From Acidimicrobiaceae bacterium (GTDB taxonomy: Bacteria; Actinomycetota; Acidimicrobiia; Acidimicrobiales; Ilumatobacteraceae), in the NCBI GenBank assembly GCA_020637235.1, contig JACJWG010000017.1, positions 44,445 to 108,444 on the forward strand: a stretch of 64,000 bases of DNA, in the 5' to 3' direction. The translations under genes and the position numbers were made by a program. The notes under the pieces are model-generated. The model was not told the origin of the DNA. It saw nothing but the letters and a program-made list of their open reading frames with translations, and did no database searches. Shown here piece by piece: positions 25,165 to 33,278 of this stretch (position 1 is its first letter; each line of letters starts with the position of its first letter).

Positions 25165-25180
25165 GGTGACGTGGGTCACC
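25165..25180 (-). promoter_or_regulatory. CRP/FNR (GlxR)-like operator upstream of the molybdoenzyme operon
   Basis: GGTGAC-GTGG-GTCACC is a perfect 6-bp inverted repeat that matches the actinobacterial CRP consensus TGTGANNTNNNTCACA at every defined position except the two outermost bases. It is 100 bp upstream of the catalytic-subunit ATG at 25065, in a 142-bp gap with no gene. The regulator gene is not in the window. Confidence 0.5.
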
Positions 25181-25207
25181 CGAACGGTGGACCAGCGGCG
25201 ATCGAGC

Positions 25208-26662
25208 TCAGGCGAGTGCCAGTGACCCCTCCGACGAGGCCGGTGTGTTCGGGACGCTCGGAACGCTCGGGACGTTGGACTTGGTGATCACGGTGAAGCC
25301 GCGCTCGGGTCGGGCCATGCCGTACATCACGGCCGCAGCCTCGAGCATCCCGAACACCGGCATCAGCACGACCAGTGCGCCGTAGTAGCGAACGCGCCGG
25401 CGGCGGCTCAGCGAGACACCCGTGTCCTGCTGCCAGGCGGCCAGGTTGAGCCGCAGCCCCGAGACGTACATGGTGAGGTACCAGGCGAAGCAGATGCTGC
25501 CGAGCCAGCTCGCCACCGGGTGGGTCGCCAGGCCGAGGAAGCCGTTGAGCACGGTGTAGATGCTGCCCACCATCGCTGCGCCCCACAGCACGAGGAACCC
25601 GAACAGCGTCGTGCGCGCCCAGGCCTTGGACGGAGCGAACAACGCCACCCGGAACAGGCCGTTCCACCAGCGCCGACGCTGCTTGACGAAGTCGACGACG
25701 CGTTCGGGCGCCTGTTCGACGACATAGCCGTTGACCCAGGTGAACTCGACCCCCGACGCCTGCGCTGCCATCGCGAACCAGGCGTCCTCGGTGAGCGAGC
25801 CGTCGGCGCCGACATCGAGACCGATGCGTTGCTCGACGTCGGTGCGGATGACGATGTAGCTGCCGTGCATGCCCATCGGGGCCTTGCCGAGCCGGTACTG
25901 GAAGCGGAACCGGCCGATGTCGTCCCCGGTGCGCAGCATGTCGGCGAGCGTGAGGAACTTCGGCATCGCCCGCCGGCCGGTGAGGTGCCGGTAGTACAGG
26001 ATCATCCCTTGACCGATCGGTGGCAGGAAGCGGTTGTTGTGGCGGGCGACGTACTCGGCGATGCCGACGACGGCGCTCGTCGACGGCCAGCTCTCCTCGT
26101 CGAGGTGGACGATGTAGTCCTTCGCCTCGTTGCGCGACCGCTCGATCGCGTAGCAGAGCGCCCGTGCCTTCCAGCGGCTGCGGTGCGGTGTCGCGTAGTC
26201 GTCGGGCACCACCATGCAGTGCAGATCACGTGCGGGCGGCAGGTCGACCGGCTCGTCGGTGACCACCTCGATCCGGTAGCGGAACAGCGGCGTGTCGTGC
26301 ATGACCCGCCGCACGGCTTCGACCGTGCCGGCGAGCGCTGCCGCGTTGCGACCTCGCGACACGATGCGGAACGCCACCACGACCGACGGATCGACTGCGG
26401 GTGGCTCGTCGGCGTCCTCGGTGCGCATGCCGAGCGCCAGCACCGACACCAGCACCGTCGGGAAGGAGGCTGCCCACGCCCAGCTGGCCCACTGCACGAG
26501 GTGCTCGGGTCCCGATGCGGGCGGTCGACCCTGTGCCCACAGCAGGTCGTTCATCAGCCGGATGACGGCCAGCGACGCGAGGAACACGAGGATCGTGGTG
26601 ATCCGGAACCGTGCGCTCGCGTACCGGCACGCGTGGAAGTACTGGAACGTCGTGCCGCTCAT
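25208..26662 (-). CDS. Egghead-like family 2 glycosyltransferase, membrane-bound
   Basis: A 484-aa processive-type glycosyltransferase. Two N-terminal membrane segments (about 20-45 and 60-80) precede a GT-A domain with HLDEES (DxD-like), LTEDAWFA (catalytic ED) and KQRRRWWNG (the Q-x-x-R-W motif); four or so membrane segments follow. The pattern is closest to the egghead/beta-1,4-mannosyltransferase-type group. It is coupled to the exosortase by an ATGA overlap (26659-26662) and is the last gene of the exosortase operon, so it may glycosylate the sorted protein or make an envelope glycan with it. The C-terminus has an SVPSVPNTPASS repeat. Confidence 0.85.
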   Translation of the reverse strand: MSGTTFQYFHACRYASARFRITTILVFLASLAVIRLMNDLLWAQGRPPASGPEHLVQWASWAWAASFPTVLVSVLALGMRTEDADEPPAVDPSVVVAFRIVSRGRNAAALAGTVEAVRRVMHDTPLFRYRIEVVTDEPVDLPPARDLHCMVVPDDYATPHRSRWKARALCYAIERSRNEAKDYIVHLDEESWPSTSAVVGIAEYVARHNNRFLPPIGQGMILYYRHLTGRRAMPKFLTLADMLRTGDDIGRFRFQYRLGKAPMGMHGSYIVIRTDVEQRIGLDVGADGSLTEDAWFAMAAQASGVEFTWVNGYVVEQAPERVVDFVKQRRRWWNGLFRVALFAPSKAWARTTLFGFLVLWGAAMVGSIYTVLNGFLGLATHPVASWLGSICFAWYLTMYVSGLRLNLAAWQQDTGVSLSRRRRVRYYGALVVLMPVFGMLEAAAVMYGMARPERGFTVITKSNVPSVPSVPNTPASSEGSLALA

Positions 26663-28194
26663 CGCTGCACCACCGTCGCCGCCGACAGTGCCGCTGCCAC
26701 GCGGAGCACCGTGTCACGCCGGCCGTCGAGCTGACTCACCACGACGCGTTGCACACCACCGGGCACACGGGTCTGCCATGTGAGCACCTCGGTGCGGGCA
26801 CCGCCCTCGTCGAACGCGAAACGCTCCGCCGGCCGATCGCCCATGCCGTCGATCCCGATCTCGTGTTCGGCCTCGAAGCCGTGGAAGCCGTAACACGTGG
26901 CGAGGTCGAGCCGCTCGATCGACTCGGCGTCGCTGGCCGTGGTGACGTCGATCGTCACGGGCGGCGCTCCGGCGCCGTCGAAGAGCACGTGGCGACGCCA
27001 CGTGCTCTGCCCGTAGAACTGCTGCACCCACGACACCGGCTCGGCCTCGCGAGCGACGAGGCCCAGATCGGCGGCGACCGTGTCGATCGTCATCGACGCG
27101 TCGACGTTGTCGTCGGCGGACGCACCGCCGAGCCGGTCGAGCTGCCACATCGAGGCGTAGGCCACGTTCGCGCCTGCCGCCACCACGACGGCGACGGCTG
27201 CGGCGGCGGTGATGCGGCGTGGTGCGCACCCGGCGAGCCGGTCGTCGATGCGGCGGCGTGGCGTCACCGGCACGGCGAGACCGAATCGCCGGCTGGTCCC
27301 GAGTGCGACGGCGGTCGTCGCGAGCGCCATCACGACGCCGGCGACGGGATGCACCACCTGCAGGGCGGCTGCCGGGGACACCAGGGCGCCCACCATCACG
27401 AGCACCGCCAGTCGGATCGCATTGGCGAGCAGTGCGGCGGCCGATCCGGCGAGCACCCAACGCACCTTCGCCGCCGTCGAGCCGCGGAGCACCGACGCGG
27501 CGGCGGTCAGCACCAGTCCGACGCCGAGCACGGTCGAAGCGCCCGCGCACGTCGCCCCGAGAACCACCATCGTGCCATCGCCGAACCCGGCGGCGTGCAG
27601 CCCGGCTGCGTCGGTGGTGGTGACCCCGAGCAGCTTGCCGACCGCCACGACCGGGGGCCACGCCACCTCGATGCCGAGGCGCTGCAGCGGCGGGACGAGC
27701 CAGCCGTACCAGACCGGGCATGCCGCAACGGCCAAGGCGATGCCGCGCCGCGCGAGCCACAGCGCACGCGAGCCGAAGAACACCACGATCCATCCGGCCA
27801 ACAGCCCTGGTGCGGCGAGCAGTTCGGGCCGGGCGGCCGCCGTCTCCCAGCCGAACGCCGCGGGAGCGGCGAAGGCGCAGAGCAGCCCGACCGCGAAGGC
27901 GCACGCAGCGATGAAACCGTCGGCCGATCGCTGGGGTCGGGCTTCGGTGGGGTCGGGCTCCGACCGGATGCCGTGCAGCGCGACGGCCACGGCGAGCGGC
28001 AGCGCCCAACCGACCAGCGCGAGCGGAGACTGGCTGTCGATGTCGTCGAGCGACCGCTGGAGCGGCACCCACAGCCCGGCGAGCGCGACCGACACGAACG
28101 CCGCCGTTCGCCACCACATCCTGGGTGGCGCCGGGTGGCGGCGATCGAACAGCACGCCGGGCGGCAGGTCGCCGGGCACCGGGCGATCGAGCAT
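26659..28194 (-). CDS. Exosortase fused to an EpsI-like C-terminal domain
   Basis: A 511-aa protein from ATG 28194; GTG 28224, which overlaps the upstream stop, would add ten residues. The N-terminal two thirds has about eight membrane segments with the exosortase catalytic residues in order: Cys216 (GATCAGAST), Arg261 (LLANAIRLAVL) and His282 (VVHPVAGVV). After a further membrane segment (about residues 330-350), residues 360-511 form a soluble domain resembling exosortase-associated EpsI (ATCYGFHGFE, WVQQFYGQSTW). Exosortases cut C-terminal sorting signals of the PEP-CTERM type and transfer the protein onward. Its target is almost surely the VPEAP protein just upstream. Confidence is high for the exosortase part and moderate for EpsI. 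Confidence 0.82.
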   Translation of the reverse strand: MLDRPVPGDLPPGVLFDRRHPAPPRMWWRTAAFVSVALAGLWVPLQRSLDDIDSQSPLALVGWALPLAVAVALHGIRSEPDPTEARPQRSADGFIAACAFAVGLLCAFAAPAAFGWETAAARPELLAAPGLLAGWIVVFFGSRALWLARRGIALAVAACPVWYGWLVPPLQRLGIEVAWPPVVAVGKLLGVTTTDAAGLHAAGFGDGTMVVLGATCAGASTVLGVGLVLTAAASVLRGSTAAKVRWVLAGSAAALLANAIRLAVLVMVGALVSPAAALQVVHPVAGVVMALATTAVALGTSRRFGLAVPVTPRRRIDDRLAGCAPRRITAAAAVAVVVAAGANVAYASMWQLDRLGGASADDNVDASMTIDTVAADLGLVAREAEPVSWVQQFYGQSTWRRHVLFDGAGAPPVTIDVTTASDAESIERLDLATCYGFHGFEAEHEIGIDGMGDRPAERFAFDEGGARTEVLTWQTRVPGGVQRVVVSQLDGRRDTVLRVAAALSAATVVQR

Positions 28195-28217
28195 CGCCGA
28201 GGGGTTGCGGCCGGTGC

Positions 28218-28739
28218 TCAGCACGGCGACTGCAGCCGCTGCCGCCGGCGCATCCACCACGCCGTCATCCCGGCCGGCGCGACGAGGAGCACCAGTGCGA
28301 CGGGGGCCTCGGGAACGGTGGGATTGGTGCTGCACGGCGTGCTCTCGGCCGTGACGCGGATGCGTTGGTCGCCGAGCCGCCACGTGATCGTGGTGGCCCT
28401 GGTGGTGACGCTGAACGCCGCCACCACACGGCCGACACGGAACCTGACCACCGGTTGCCCGACCCGCTCGTCGATGCGATTGTCGCTCGACACCGGCACC
28501 ACGATCTCGCGGCCGGTGTCGTTCGAGTAGCCGAAGAACGCGGTGAACGAGCCATCGCCGTTGACGATCACGCACTCGGCGACGGGTCGCAGCGACGACG
28601 GGACGTCGTCGTCGGCGTGCACGGCGCCGGCCATCGTCCCGACCGCCCCGACCGCGCCGGCAACGGAGGCGCCGGCCATCGCCAGACCGAACGCCAGCCG
28701 CCGCGAGGTGCGGTCGAGGAGGGAGCAAATGGTGCGCAT
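28218..28739 (-). CDS. Secreted protein with VPEAP C-terminal sorting signal (putative exosortase substrate)
   Basis: A 173-aa protein from ATG 28739. A Sec signal peptide covers about residues 1-40 with probable cleavage after AVHA. The mature part (about residues 41-135) is an unknown beta-rich domain with FFGYSNDTGREIVVPV and two Cys (ECVIV; TPCST). The C-terminus reads NPTVPEAP, then a hydrophobic span of about 20 residues, then RRRQR: the three-part layout of PEP-CTERM-type signals (motif, helix, basic cluster). The exosortase gene follows 23 bp after its stop. A dedicated target-exosortase pair is the natural reading. The domain itself is not recognised. Confidence 0.75.
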   Translation of the reverse strand: MRTICSLLDRTSRRLAFGLAMAGASVAGAVGAVGTMAGAVHADDDVPSSLRPVAECVIVNGDGSFTAFFGYSNDTGREIVVPVSSDNRIDERVGQPVVRFRVGRVVAAFSVTTRATTITWRLGDQRIRVTAESTPCSTNPTVPEAPVALVLLVAPAGMTAWWMRRRQRLQSPC

Positions 28740-28875
28740 GGTGATCGTTCCGACATGTTCGGGACGGTCCGCCGTCTCGACGTTCCCGCGACGCGTCGTA
28801 CGGGTGTTGTCTCGGCGTTCGACGCAGTGTGGTTGAGCACACGTCACAGGACCCCCCAAGTAGGGCCCCGAGATG

Positions 28876-29655
28876 TCAGACCGGCAGGTGCGTCCGACGC
28901 CGCGGCCGGAACGCCTCGGCGGCGCAGAGCAGGTCGCCGCGTGCCACGGTGTGCATCGGCTCGTCGGCGACGACGACTCGTACGCCCGTCTCGGCCCCGA
29001 GCCGCGCTGACACAGCGCCCGAGCGCGATCCGCCGCCCACCAGGTGCAGCGCGTCGATCGCCGCCGCGACGTCGGTGGGCAACTGCGTCAGCGTGTCGAG
29101 CACACAGCGGGCGATTCGCTCCAGCGCCGCGACCGACCACGACGGATCGTCGAGCTGGGCGCACCCCACCCGCGTGCCGGCCACTGCGACGATCGTCCCC
29201 TGTGCGACGGCTGCGGCCTCGGTGATGCCGTGGCCCACGTCGACCACCAGGTGCGGCACGTCGTCGGCGATGTCGAGCCCGAGTCCGATGGCCGCGGCGA
29301 GGGGCTCTTCGATGAGGACCACCTCGCTCCCGAGGTCGGCTGCCTGCATCGCCCAGCGCACCCCGGCCCGTTCCACGGAGGTGGCCGTCGCCGGCACCGA
29401 CACGAGCACCCGAGCGCGCCGAAGCCCACGTGCGGTCACGTCGCGCACGGCACCGGCGAGCACCTCCGCCGCAGCGTCGATGTCGTGCACGACGCCACCC
29501 CACATGGCCGGTGGGCGGCGTCGATCCAACTCGGTCGATCGCTCCGCAGCCAGCGGTTGGTCGGGGGTCGCGACGCGCACGTACGCCGTGCCGAGGTCGA
29601 TCGCGAAGGTCGGTCGTCCGGTTCGGAGTCGGAGCAGGGCGGGCACCGCCTCCAC
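28876..29655 (-). CDS. MreB/Hsp70-like actin-fold ATPase, short form
   Basis: A 259-aa protein starting at GTG 29655 with no clear ribosome-binding site; GTG 29646 is possible. Actin-superfamily nucleotide motifs are present: phosphate-1 FAIDLGTAYVRVA, phosphate-2 VVDVGHGITEAAAV and adenosine LVGGGSRSGAV; the connecting IEEPLAAAIGLGL is almost the MreB consensus. MreB is about 340 aa, so subdomain material (probably IB/IIB) is missing. It might be a degenerate cytoskeletal paralogue or a dedicated scaffold for the exosortase system next door; it ends 137 bp upstream of that operon on the same strand. The functional link is inference. Confidence 0.7.
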   Translation of the reverse strand: MEAVPALLRLRTGRPTFAIDLGTAYVRVATPDQPLAAERSTELDRRRPPAMWGGVVHDIDAAAEVLAGAVRDVTARGLRRARVLVSVPATATSVERAGVRWAMQAADLGSEVVLIEEPLAAAIGLGLDIADDVPHLVVDVGHGITEAAAVAQGTIVAVAGTRVGCAQLDDPSWSVAALERIARCVLDTLTQLPTDVAAAIDALHLVGGGSRSGAVSARLGAETGVRVVVADEPMHTVARGDLLCAAEAFRPRRRTHLPV

Positions 29656-29723
29656 CGTACCGGTGGGTGCCAGGGCCGCGAATCAGCCGGCGGACGGCCG
29701 CCCTGACTCGTCGCGATCGTCGC

Positions 29724-30161
29724 TCACGTGCCCCGTTCCGCCCGGCCGTCGTCGACCACGTGGAGGGCGGCTTCTTCCGGATCGAGGTCGTCCGGGTCGG
29801 CCGTGAGCTCGCCGAGGTCGGCGTCGAGGTCGGCGCTCACCGCGACATGGGAGCCGTCGAGATCGTCGGAGCCGTCGAGGTCGTCGAGGTCGTCGAGTGC
29901 CGGGTCGTCGAGTGCTGCGCCGGTGGGGTCGGGTTGCTCGCGTGCGGCACGTCCGGCCACCGAATCGATGATCGGCTCGGTCACCTGGGCCTCGTTCGCG
30001 ACCACGGCCTCGTCGGGAGCGAACGCGAACGGTCCGTTCTGATCGGGGTTGCCGGGTGAGGCGTCGGTGACGTCCTGGTCGAGGTGCTCGGCCACGTCCT
30101 GTGGATCTGATCCTGCGTCTGGTCCTGCGTCTGGTCCTGCGTCGTGGGTTCCGTCGGTCAT
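29724..30161 (-). CDS. Acidic low-complexity protein, DUF5709-like C-terminus
   Basis: A 145-aa strongly acidic protein from ATG 30161. It starts with a DAGPDAGPDAGSD repeat, has a middle segment GPFAFAPDEAVVANEAQVTEP, a run of Asp-Leu-Asp-Asp elements and a C-terminus PEEAALHVVDD. The ending recalls the EEAA-x-H-V of actinobacterial DUF5709 proteins, but the match is weak. No signal peptide or membrane segment. Codon third positions favour the minus strand. The function is unknown. Confidence 0.55.
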   Translation of the reverse strand: MTDGTHDAGPDAGPDAGSDPQDVAEHLDQDVTDASPGNPDQNGPFAFAPDEAVVANEAQVTEPIIDSVAGRAAREQPDPTGAALDDPALDDLDDLDGSDDLDGSHVAVSADLDADLGELTADPDDLDPEEAALHVVDDGRAERGT

Positions 30162-30272
30162 CCACCGTTGGTTCCCGCCCGCGGCCACCCCGAACCGGTG
30201 AACCCCGGCGTTGCCGGGTCGATCGCCGCGGCGAGCGTCTGCGGCCGCGACCTGCCGGGAACACGCGGCGGC

Positions 30273-30512
30273 ATGACATCGTCGCGTACCCACCCCGAAC
30301 GAACCCCCGAACCCGTGGAGGAGAAGCCGGTGGAGGAGTGGACCACCGGTGCCGAACCGATGACGGGTCCGCAGCGCTCGTACCTGCGCACCCTCGCCCG
30401 CGAAGCGGGGGAGGATCCCCCCGAGGACGACATGTCGAAAGCCGACGCATCGGAATTGATCGAGCGCCTGCAACGAGCGACCGGCCGCATCCCGGCGCAC
30501 CGGGACCGGTGA
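30273..30512 (+). CDS. DUF3072 domain protein
   Basis: A 79-aa protein from ATG 30273. Its core, EPMTGPQRSYLRTLAREAGE followed by P-x-D-D-M-S-K-A-D-A-S-E-L-I-E-R-L, is the DUF3072 signature (a short helical module also seen next to SAP-like DNA-binding domains). Function unknown; such proteins are widespread in actinobacteria. It is followed 4 bp later by another small acidic gene, and the pair is divergent from the acidic protein at 29724-30161. Confidence 0.75.
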   Translation: MTSSRTHPERTPEPVEEKPVEEWTTGAEPMTGPQRSYLRTLAREAGEDPPEDDMSKADASELIERLQRATGRIPAHRDR

Positions 30513-30516
30513 CACG

Positions 30517-30747
30517 ATGACCGGCGACAGCGGTGCTGCTGACGACGCCCACACGACGGGTGCCGAGCCCGAGCACGCGGATCTCGATGCGATCGCTCGA
30601 CGTACGTCCCACGAGGTGCAGCCCGAGGATCCGTACACCGAACCGCCGAACAGCACGGTCGACGACTGGTTCGGCCAGCGAGCCGACCAGGAGGCCGAGT
30701 CGATGGGCGGCGACGGCGGGGCTCTCGACGAGGGGGCGTCGGGCTGA
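30517..30747 (+). CDS. Small acidic hypothetical protein
   Basis: A 76-aa acidic protein (MTGDSGAADDAH) 4 bp after the DUF3072 gene, with no signal peptide or membrane segment. It has a TVDDWFGQRADQEAES segment near the middle that looks helical. I do not recognise a family. Its tight spacing between two recognisable genes and the correct codon bias support translation. Confidence 0.55.
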   Translation: MTGDSGAADDAHTTGAEPEHADLDAIARRTSHEVQPEDPYTEPPNSTVDDWFGQRADQEAESMGGDGGALDEGASG

Positions 30748-30809
30748 CCGTGTCGTTCGGTGACGCGCCCGGGTCGCTCGCCGGGGCGTCGGTCTGGAAC
30801 GCTGCGCCG

Positions 30810-31535
30810 ATGGCCGACGCCCACCCGCACGACGCAGCCGATCACGCCGAGGTTCCCGTGGATCCGACATGGCTCGCCACGACGTGGTTCCTCGATCACG
30901 ACCACCCAGCGATCGCCGAGTTCGTCCAACGCCACACCGGCCACCTGAGCGGTGAGGATCCCGACACCGTTCGGGCACGGGCGGTGGCGTTGTTCCACGC
31001 CGTGCGCGACGGGTACCGGTACGACCCCTACCGCACCAGCCACGCGCCGGCCGATTATCGGGCGAGTGCGATCGTGGGTACGTCGAGTACGTGGTGCGTG
31101 CCGAAGTCGGTGCTGCTCACGGCTGCCGCCCGGCGTGCCGGTATCCCGGCGCGGCTCGGCTTCGCCGACGTGCGCAATCACCTCACCAGCGCCAAGCTGT
31201 CGGCTCGCATGACCACCGACCTGTTCGTGTGGCACGGCTACAGCGAGTTGCTGCTCGACGGCACGTGGCGCAAGGTGAGCTCGGCGTTCAACATCGAGCT
31301 CTGCCAGCGGTTCGGCACGAAGGTGCTCGAGTTCGACGGGACCGCTGACGCGCTGATGCATCCGTACGACGACGCCGGCAACCGTCACATGGAGTACGTC
31401 GCCTCCCGCGGCAGCTTCGACGATCTGCCGCTCGAGCAGATCCTCGCCACGTTCCGTGAGGTGTATCCCTCGCTGCCCGACGGCGCCGTCGCCGGGGCGG
31501 GTGCGGACGCCGCCGGCGACGACGTCTTCCACTGA
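30810..31535 (+). CDS. Transglutaminase-like cysteine peptidase-fold protein
   Basis: A 241-aa protein from ATG 30810 (GTG 30750, 2 bp after the previous stop, is an in-frame alternative). The transglutaminase core is visible: the Cys helix TWCVPKSVLLTAAARRAGIPARLGFADVRNH and the His strand VWHGYSELLLDGTWRKVSSAFN. Bacterial members act as peptidases or cross-linkers, or are recruited to small-molecule amide chemistry. There is no signal peptide, so it is cytoplasmic. The final residues AGADAAGDDVFH are low complexity and lead into a 9-bp tandem repeat. Confidence 0.82.
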   Translation: MADAHPHDAADHAEVPVDPTWLATTWFLDHDHPAIAEFVQRHTGHLSGEDPDTVRARAVALFHAVRDGYRYDPYRTSHAPADYRASAIVGTSSTWCVPKSVLLTAAARRAGIPARLGFADVRNHLTSAKLSARMTTDLFVWHGYSELLLDGTWRKVSSAFNIELCQRFGTKVLEFDGTADALMHPYDDAGNRHMEYVASRGSFDDLPLEQILATFREVYPSLPDGAVAGAGADAAGDDVFH

Positions 31536-31551
31536 CCTGTCGATGGGCGCC

Positions 31552-31641
31552 GGACGCGCCGGACGCCCCGGACGCGCCGGACGCGCCGGACGCGCCGGAC
31601 GCCCCGGACGCCCCGGACGCACCGGGCGCGCCGGACGCCCC
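31552..31641 (+). repeat. Ten 9-bp tandem repeats (GGACGCGCC/GGACGCCCC)
   Basis: Ten contiguous 9-mers lie in the 133-bp gap between the transglutaminase stop and the permease start. Units differ mainly at one C/G position. One frame reads as Gly-Arg-Ala-Gly-Arg-Pro repeats, but it has no start of its own, so I treat it as non-coding. Confidence 0.9.
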
Positions 31642-31668
31642 GGTCCCGGCGGACGCTGACGTCGGCCC

Positions 31669-32838
31669 GTGTCCGTCGTCGCCCTCGTCCTGCTGATCGT
31701 CGCGTCGCTGACGATGCTCGTGCGACCCCGGGGCGCGCCCGTGTGGGCCGGGCCGCTCGCCGCAGCCGTGGTCGGGCTGGCGACCGGCGCGATCCCGCTC
31801 GAGCTGGCACGATCATCCGCGAGCAGCCTGCGCGACCCGTTGCTGTTCGTGGCGGTCGCCGTCCCGCTCGCGGTCGCCCTCGATCGGCTGGGCGTGTTCG
31901 AGGCACTGGCGGCGCTCGTCGACGGCGGTCGCCACCTGCCGATGGCACTGTGGTGGTTCGGTGCCGCGGTGACGGCGGTGTTCAACCTCGACGCAGCGGT
32001 GGTGTTGCTCACCCCGCTCTACGCCCGGATCGCCCGTCGCCACTCACTGCCACTCGAACCGCTCGTGTTCCAGCCGGCGATGCTGGCCTGCATCGCCTCG
32101 TCACCGTTGCCGGTGTCGAACCTCACGAACCTGATCGTGGCGGAGGGGCGCGGCCTGGGCGTCGGCGACTTCGTCGGTCACCTGCTGGTGCCCACCCTGC
32201 TCGCGGTGGCGGTCGGATGGCTCGGGCTGCGACGGGTGCTGCCGGTGGTGCTGGTGGAGCGCACCCTCGATCTCGCCCCCGACCGCCGGGCGTTGTCGCG
32301 CGGCCTGCCGGTGGTGGCGTTCGTGCTCGTGGGGTTCACCGCCGGCGACGTGATCGGCATCCCCGCATGGGCGGTCGCGGCGATCGCGCTCGCCGCGGCG
32401 GTCGCGCTGGGTGCACCCCGGCCGCCACTGGTCGCACTGCCGTGGGAGGCGGTGCTCGTCGCACTGGCGCTCGGGGTGGTCGTGGCCGGCGCCACGCCGC
32501 ACCTCGGACTCGAATCGCTCCTCGACGGCTCGGGGGTCGCCGGGCGTGCCCAGGCGCTGCTGGCCGGGGTGATCGGGGCCAACGTCACGAACAACCTGCC
32601 GGCGGTGCTGGCCACCGCGCCGGCGCTCGGATCCTCCGACCAGGTGTGGCCGTTGCTCATCGGCGTGAACATCGGCCCCGCCCTGGTGCTCACCGGCGCG
32701 CTGTCGAGCCTGCTGTGGCGCGACACGGCTGCGGCGGCCGGCGTCCACGTCGCTGCCGCTCGCTTCAGCGCGGTCGGGGTACGCGTCGGGTTGCCCGCGC
32801 TGGCGGTGGCCGGTGCCTGGGTGGTGCTCGTTCCCTGA
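31669..32838 (+). CDS. ArsB/NhaD-type ion permease
   Basis: A 389-aa protein from GTG 31669 with about eleven membrane segments. Two inverted hairpin signatures of the ion-transporter superfamily are present: SSPLPVSNLTNLIVAEG near residue 145 and IGANVTNNLPAVLATAP near residue 305, the paired SNxTN and NVTNNxP substrate loops of ArsB, NhaD and SLC13-type carriers. The substrate could be arsenite, Na+/H+ or a dicarboxylate; no arsenic genes are nearby. It stands alone, and a weak GCCGG/CCGGC hairpin follows the stop (about 32842-32857). Confidence 0.82.
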   Translation: MSVVALVLLIVASLTMLVRPRGAPVWAGPLAAAVVGLATGAIPLELARSSASSLRDPLLFVAVAVPLAVALDRLGVFEALAALVDGGRHLPMALWWFGAAVTAVFNLDAAVVLLTPLYARIARRHSLPLEPLVFQPAMLACIASSPLPVSNLTNLIVAEGRGLGVGDFVGHLLVPTLLAVAVGWLGLRRVLPVVLVERTLDLAPDRRALSRGLPVVAFVLVGFTAGDVIGIPAWAVAAIALAAAVALGAPRPPLVALPWEAVLVALALGVVVAGATPHLGLESLLDGSGVAGRAQALLAGVIGANVTNNLPAVLATAPALGSSDQVWPLLIGVNIGPALVLTGALSSLLWRDTAAAAGVHVAAARFSAVGVRVGLPALAVAGAWVVLVP

Positions 32839-33050
32839 GGCCGGCTCCACACCGGCTGCGACGGCGAACCCGATGAGGGTGGGACGCAGGGTTCCTCGTC
32901 CGCGGATGATCGGGTCGGCGATCAGGTGAACTCGTCTCGAACGAGAGCCGCTCTTCAGTTGTCAAGGTGCCTGCGGTGCGCTGACGTGTGTCTCCCGGCC
33001 GTCGTGGTCTCGGGTCGCGCACCTGATGTGGCCAGGCGGGCCAGCGGGCA
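32839..33050. other. 212-bp intergenic region without a gene
   Basis: Between the permease stop and the HNH remnant I see only a weak hairpin near the permease stop and no open frame of either strand with coding character. Both flanking genes converge here, so it probably holds transcription ends. Confidence 0.6.
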
Positions 33051-33270
33051 TCAGGCCCACTGTTCGGCGGGTGGTCCGGTGGTCATGATCACCTGGCCGT
33101 CGCGGCGGACGGTGAGCGACCGGTCGGCCGCCAGGTGCACGTCCCACCGTTCGCGGTGCAACCGGTCGTGATGATGCCGGCACAGCGGCAGCAACAGGTG
33201 GAGATCGGTCGCCCCGCCGTGTTCCCAGAACTCGACGTGATGGGGTTCGGTGAGCGACACGTGCTGGCCA

Positions 33271-33278
33271 CATCCGGG
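33271..33278. repeat. Target-site duplication, left copy (CATCCGGG)
   Basis: CATCCGGG directly abuts the left end of the insertion and recurs exactly at 34737-34744. Eight base pairs is the usual duplication for IS256-family transposition. Confidence 0.9.

Noticed and set aside
28750..28762. CCGACATGTTCGG as a second SOS box upstream of the sorted protein
   Set aside because: The half-sites are one base short (no GAAC on the left side), so it does not fit the TCGAAC-N4-GTTYGA consensus.
31456..31659. Collagen-like Gly-Arg-Pro/Ala reading frame over the 9-bp repeats
   Set aside because: It starts inside the transglutaminase gene in another frame and consists mostly of repeat; no ribosome-binding site or signal peptide.
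33051..33260. A stand-alone 69-aa HNH protein
   Set aside because: It is the 3' remnant of the interrupted DUF222-HNH gene; the frame continues to the IS boundary and joins the 5' part when the IS is removed.
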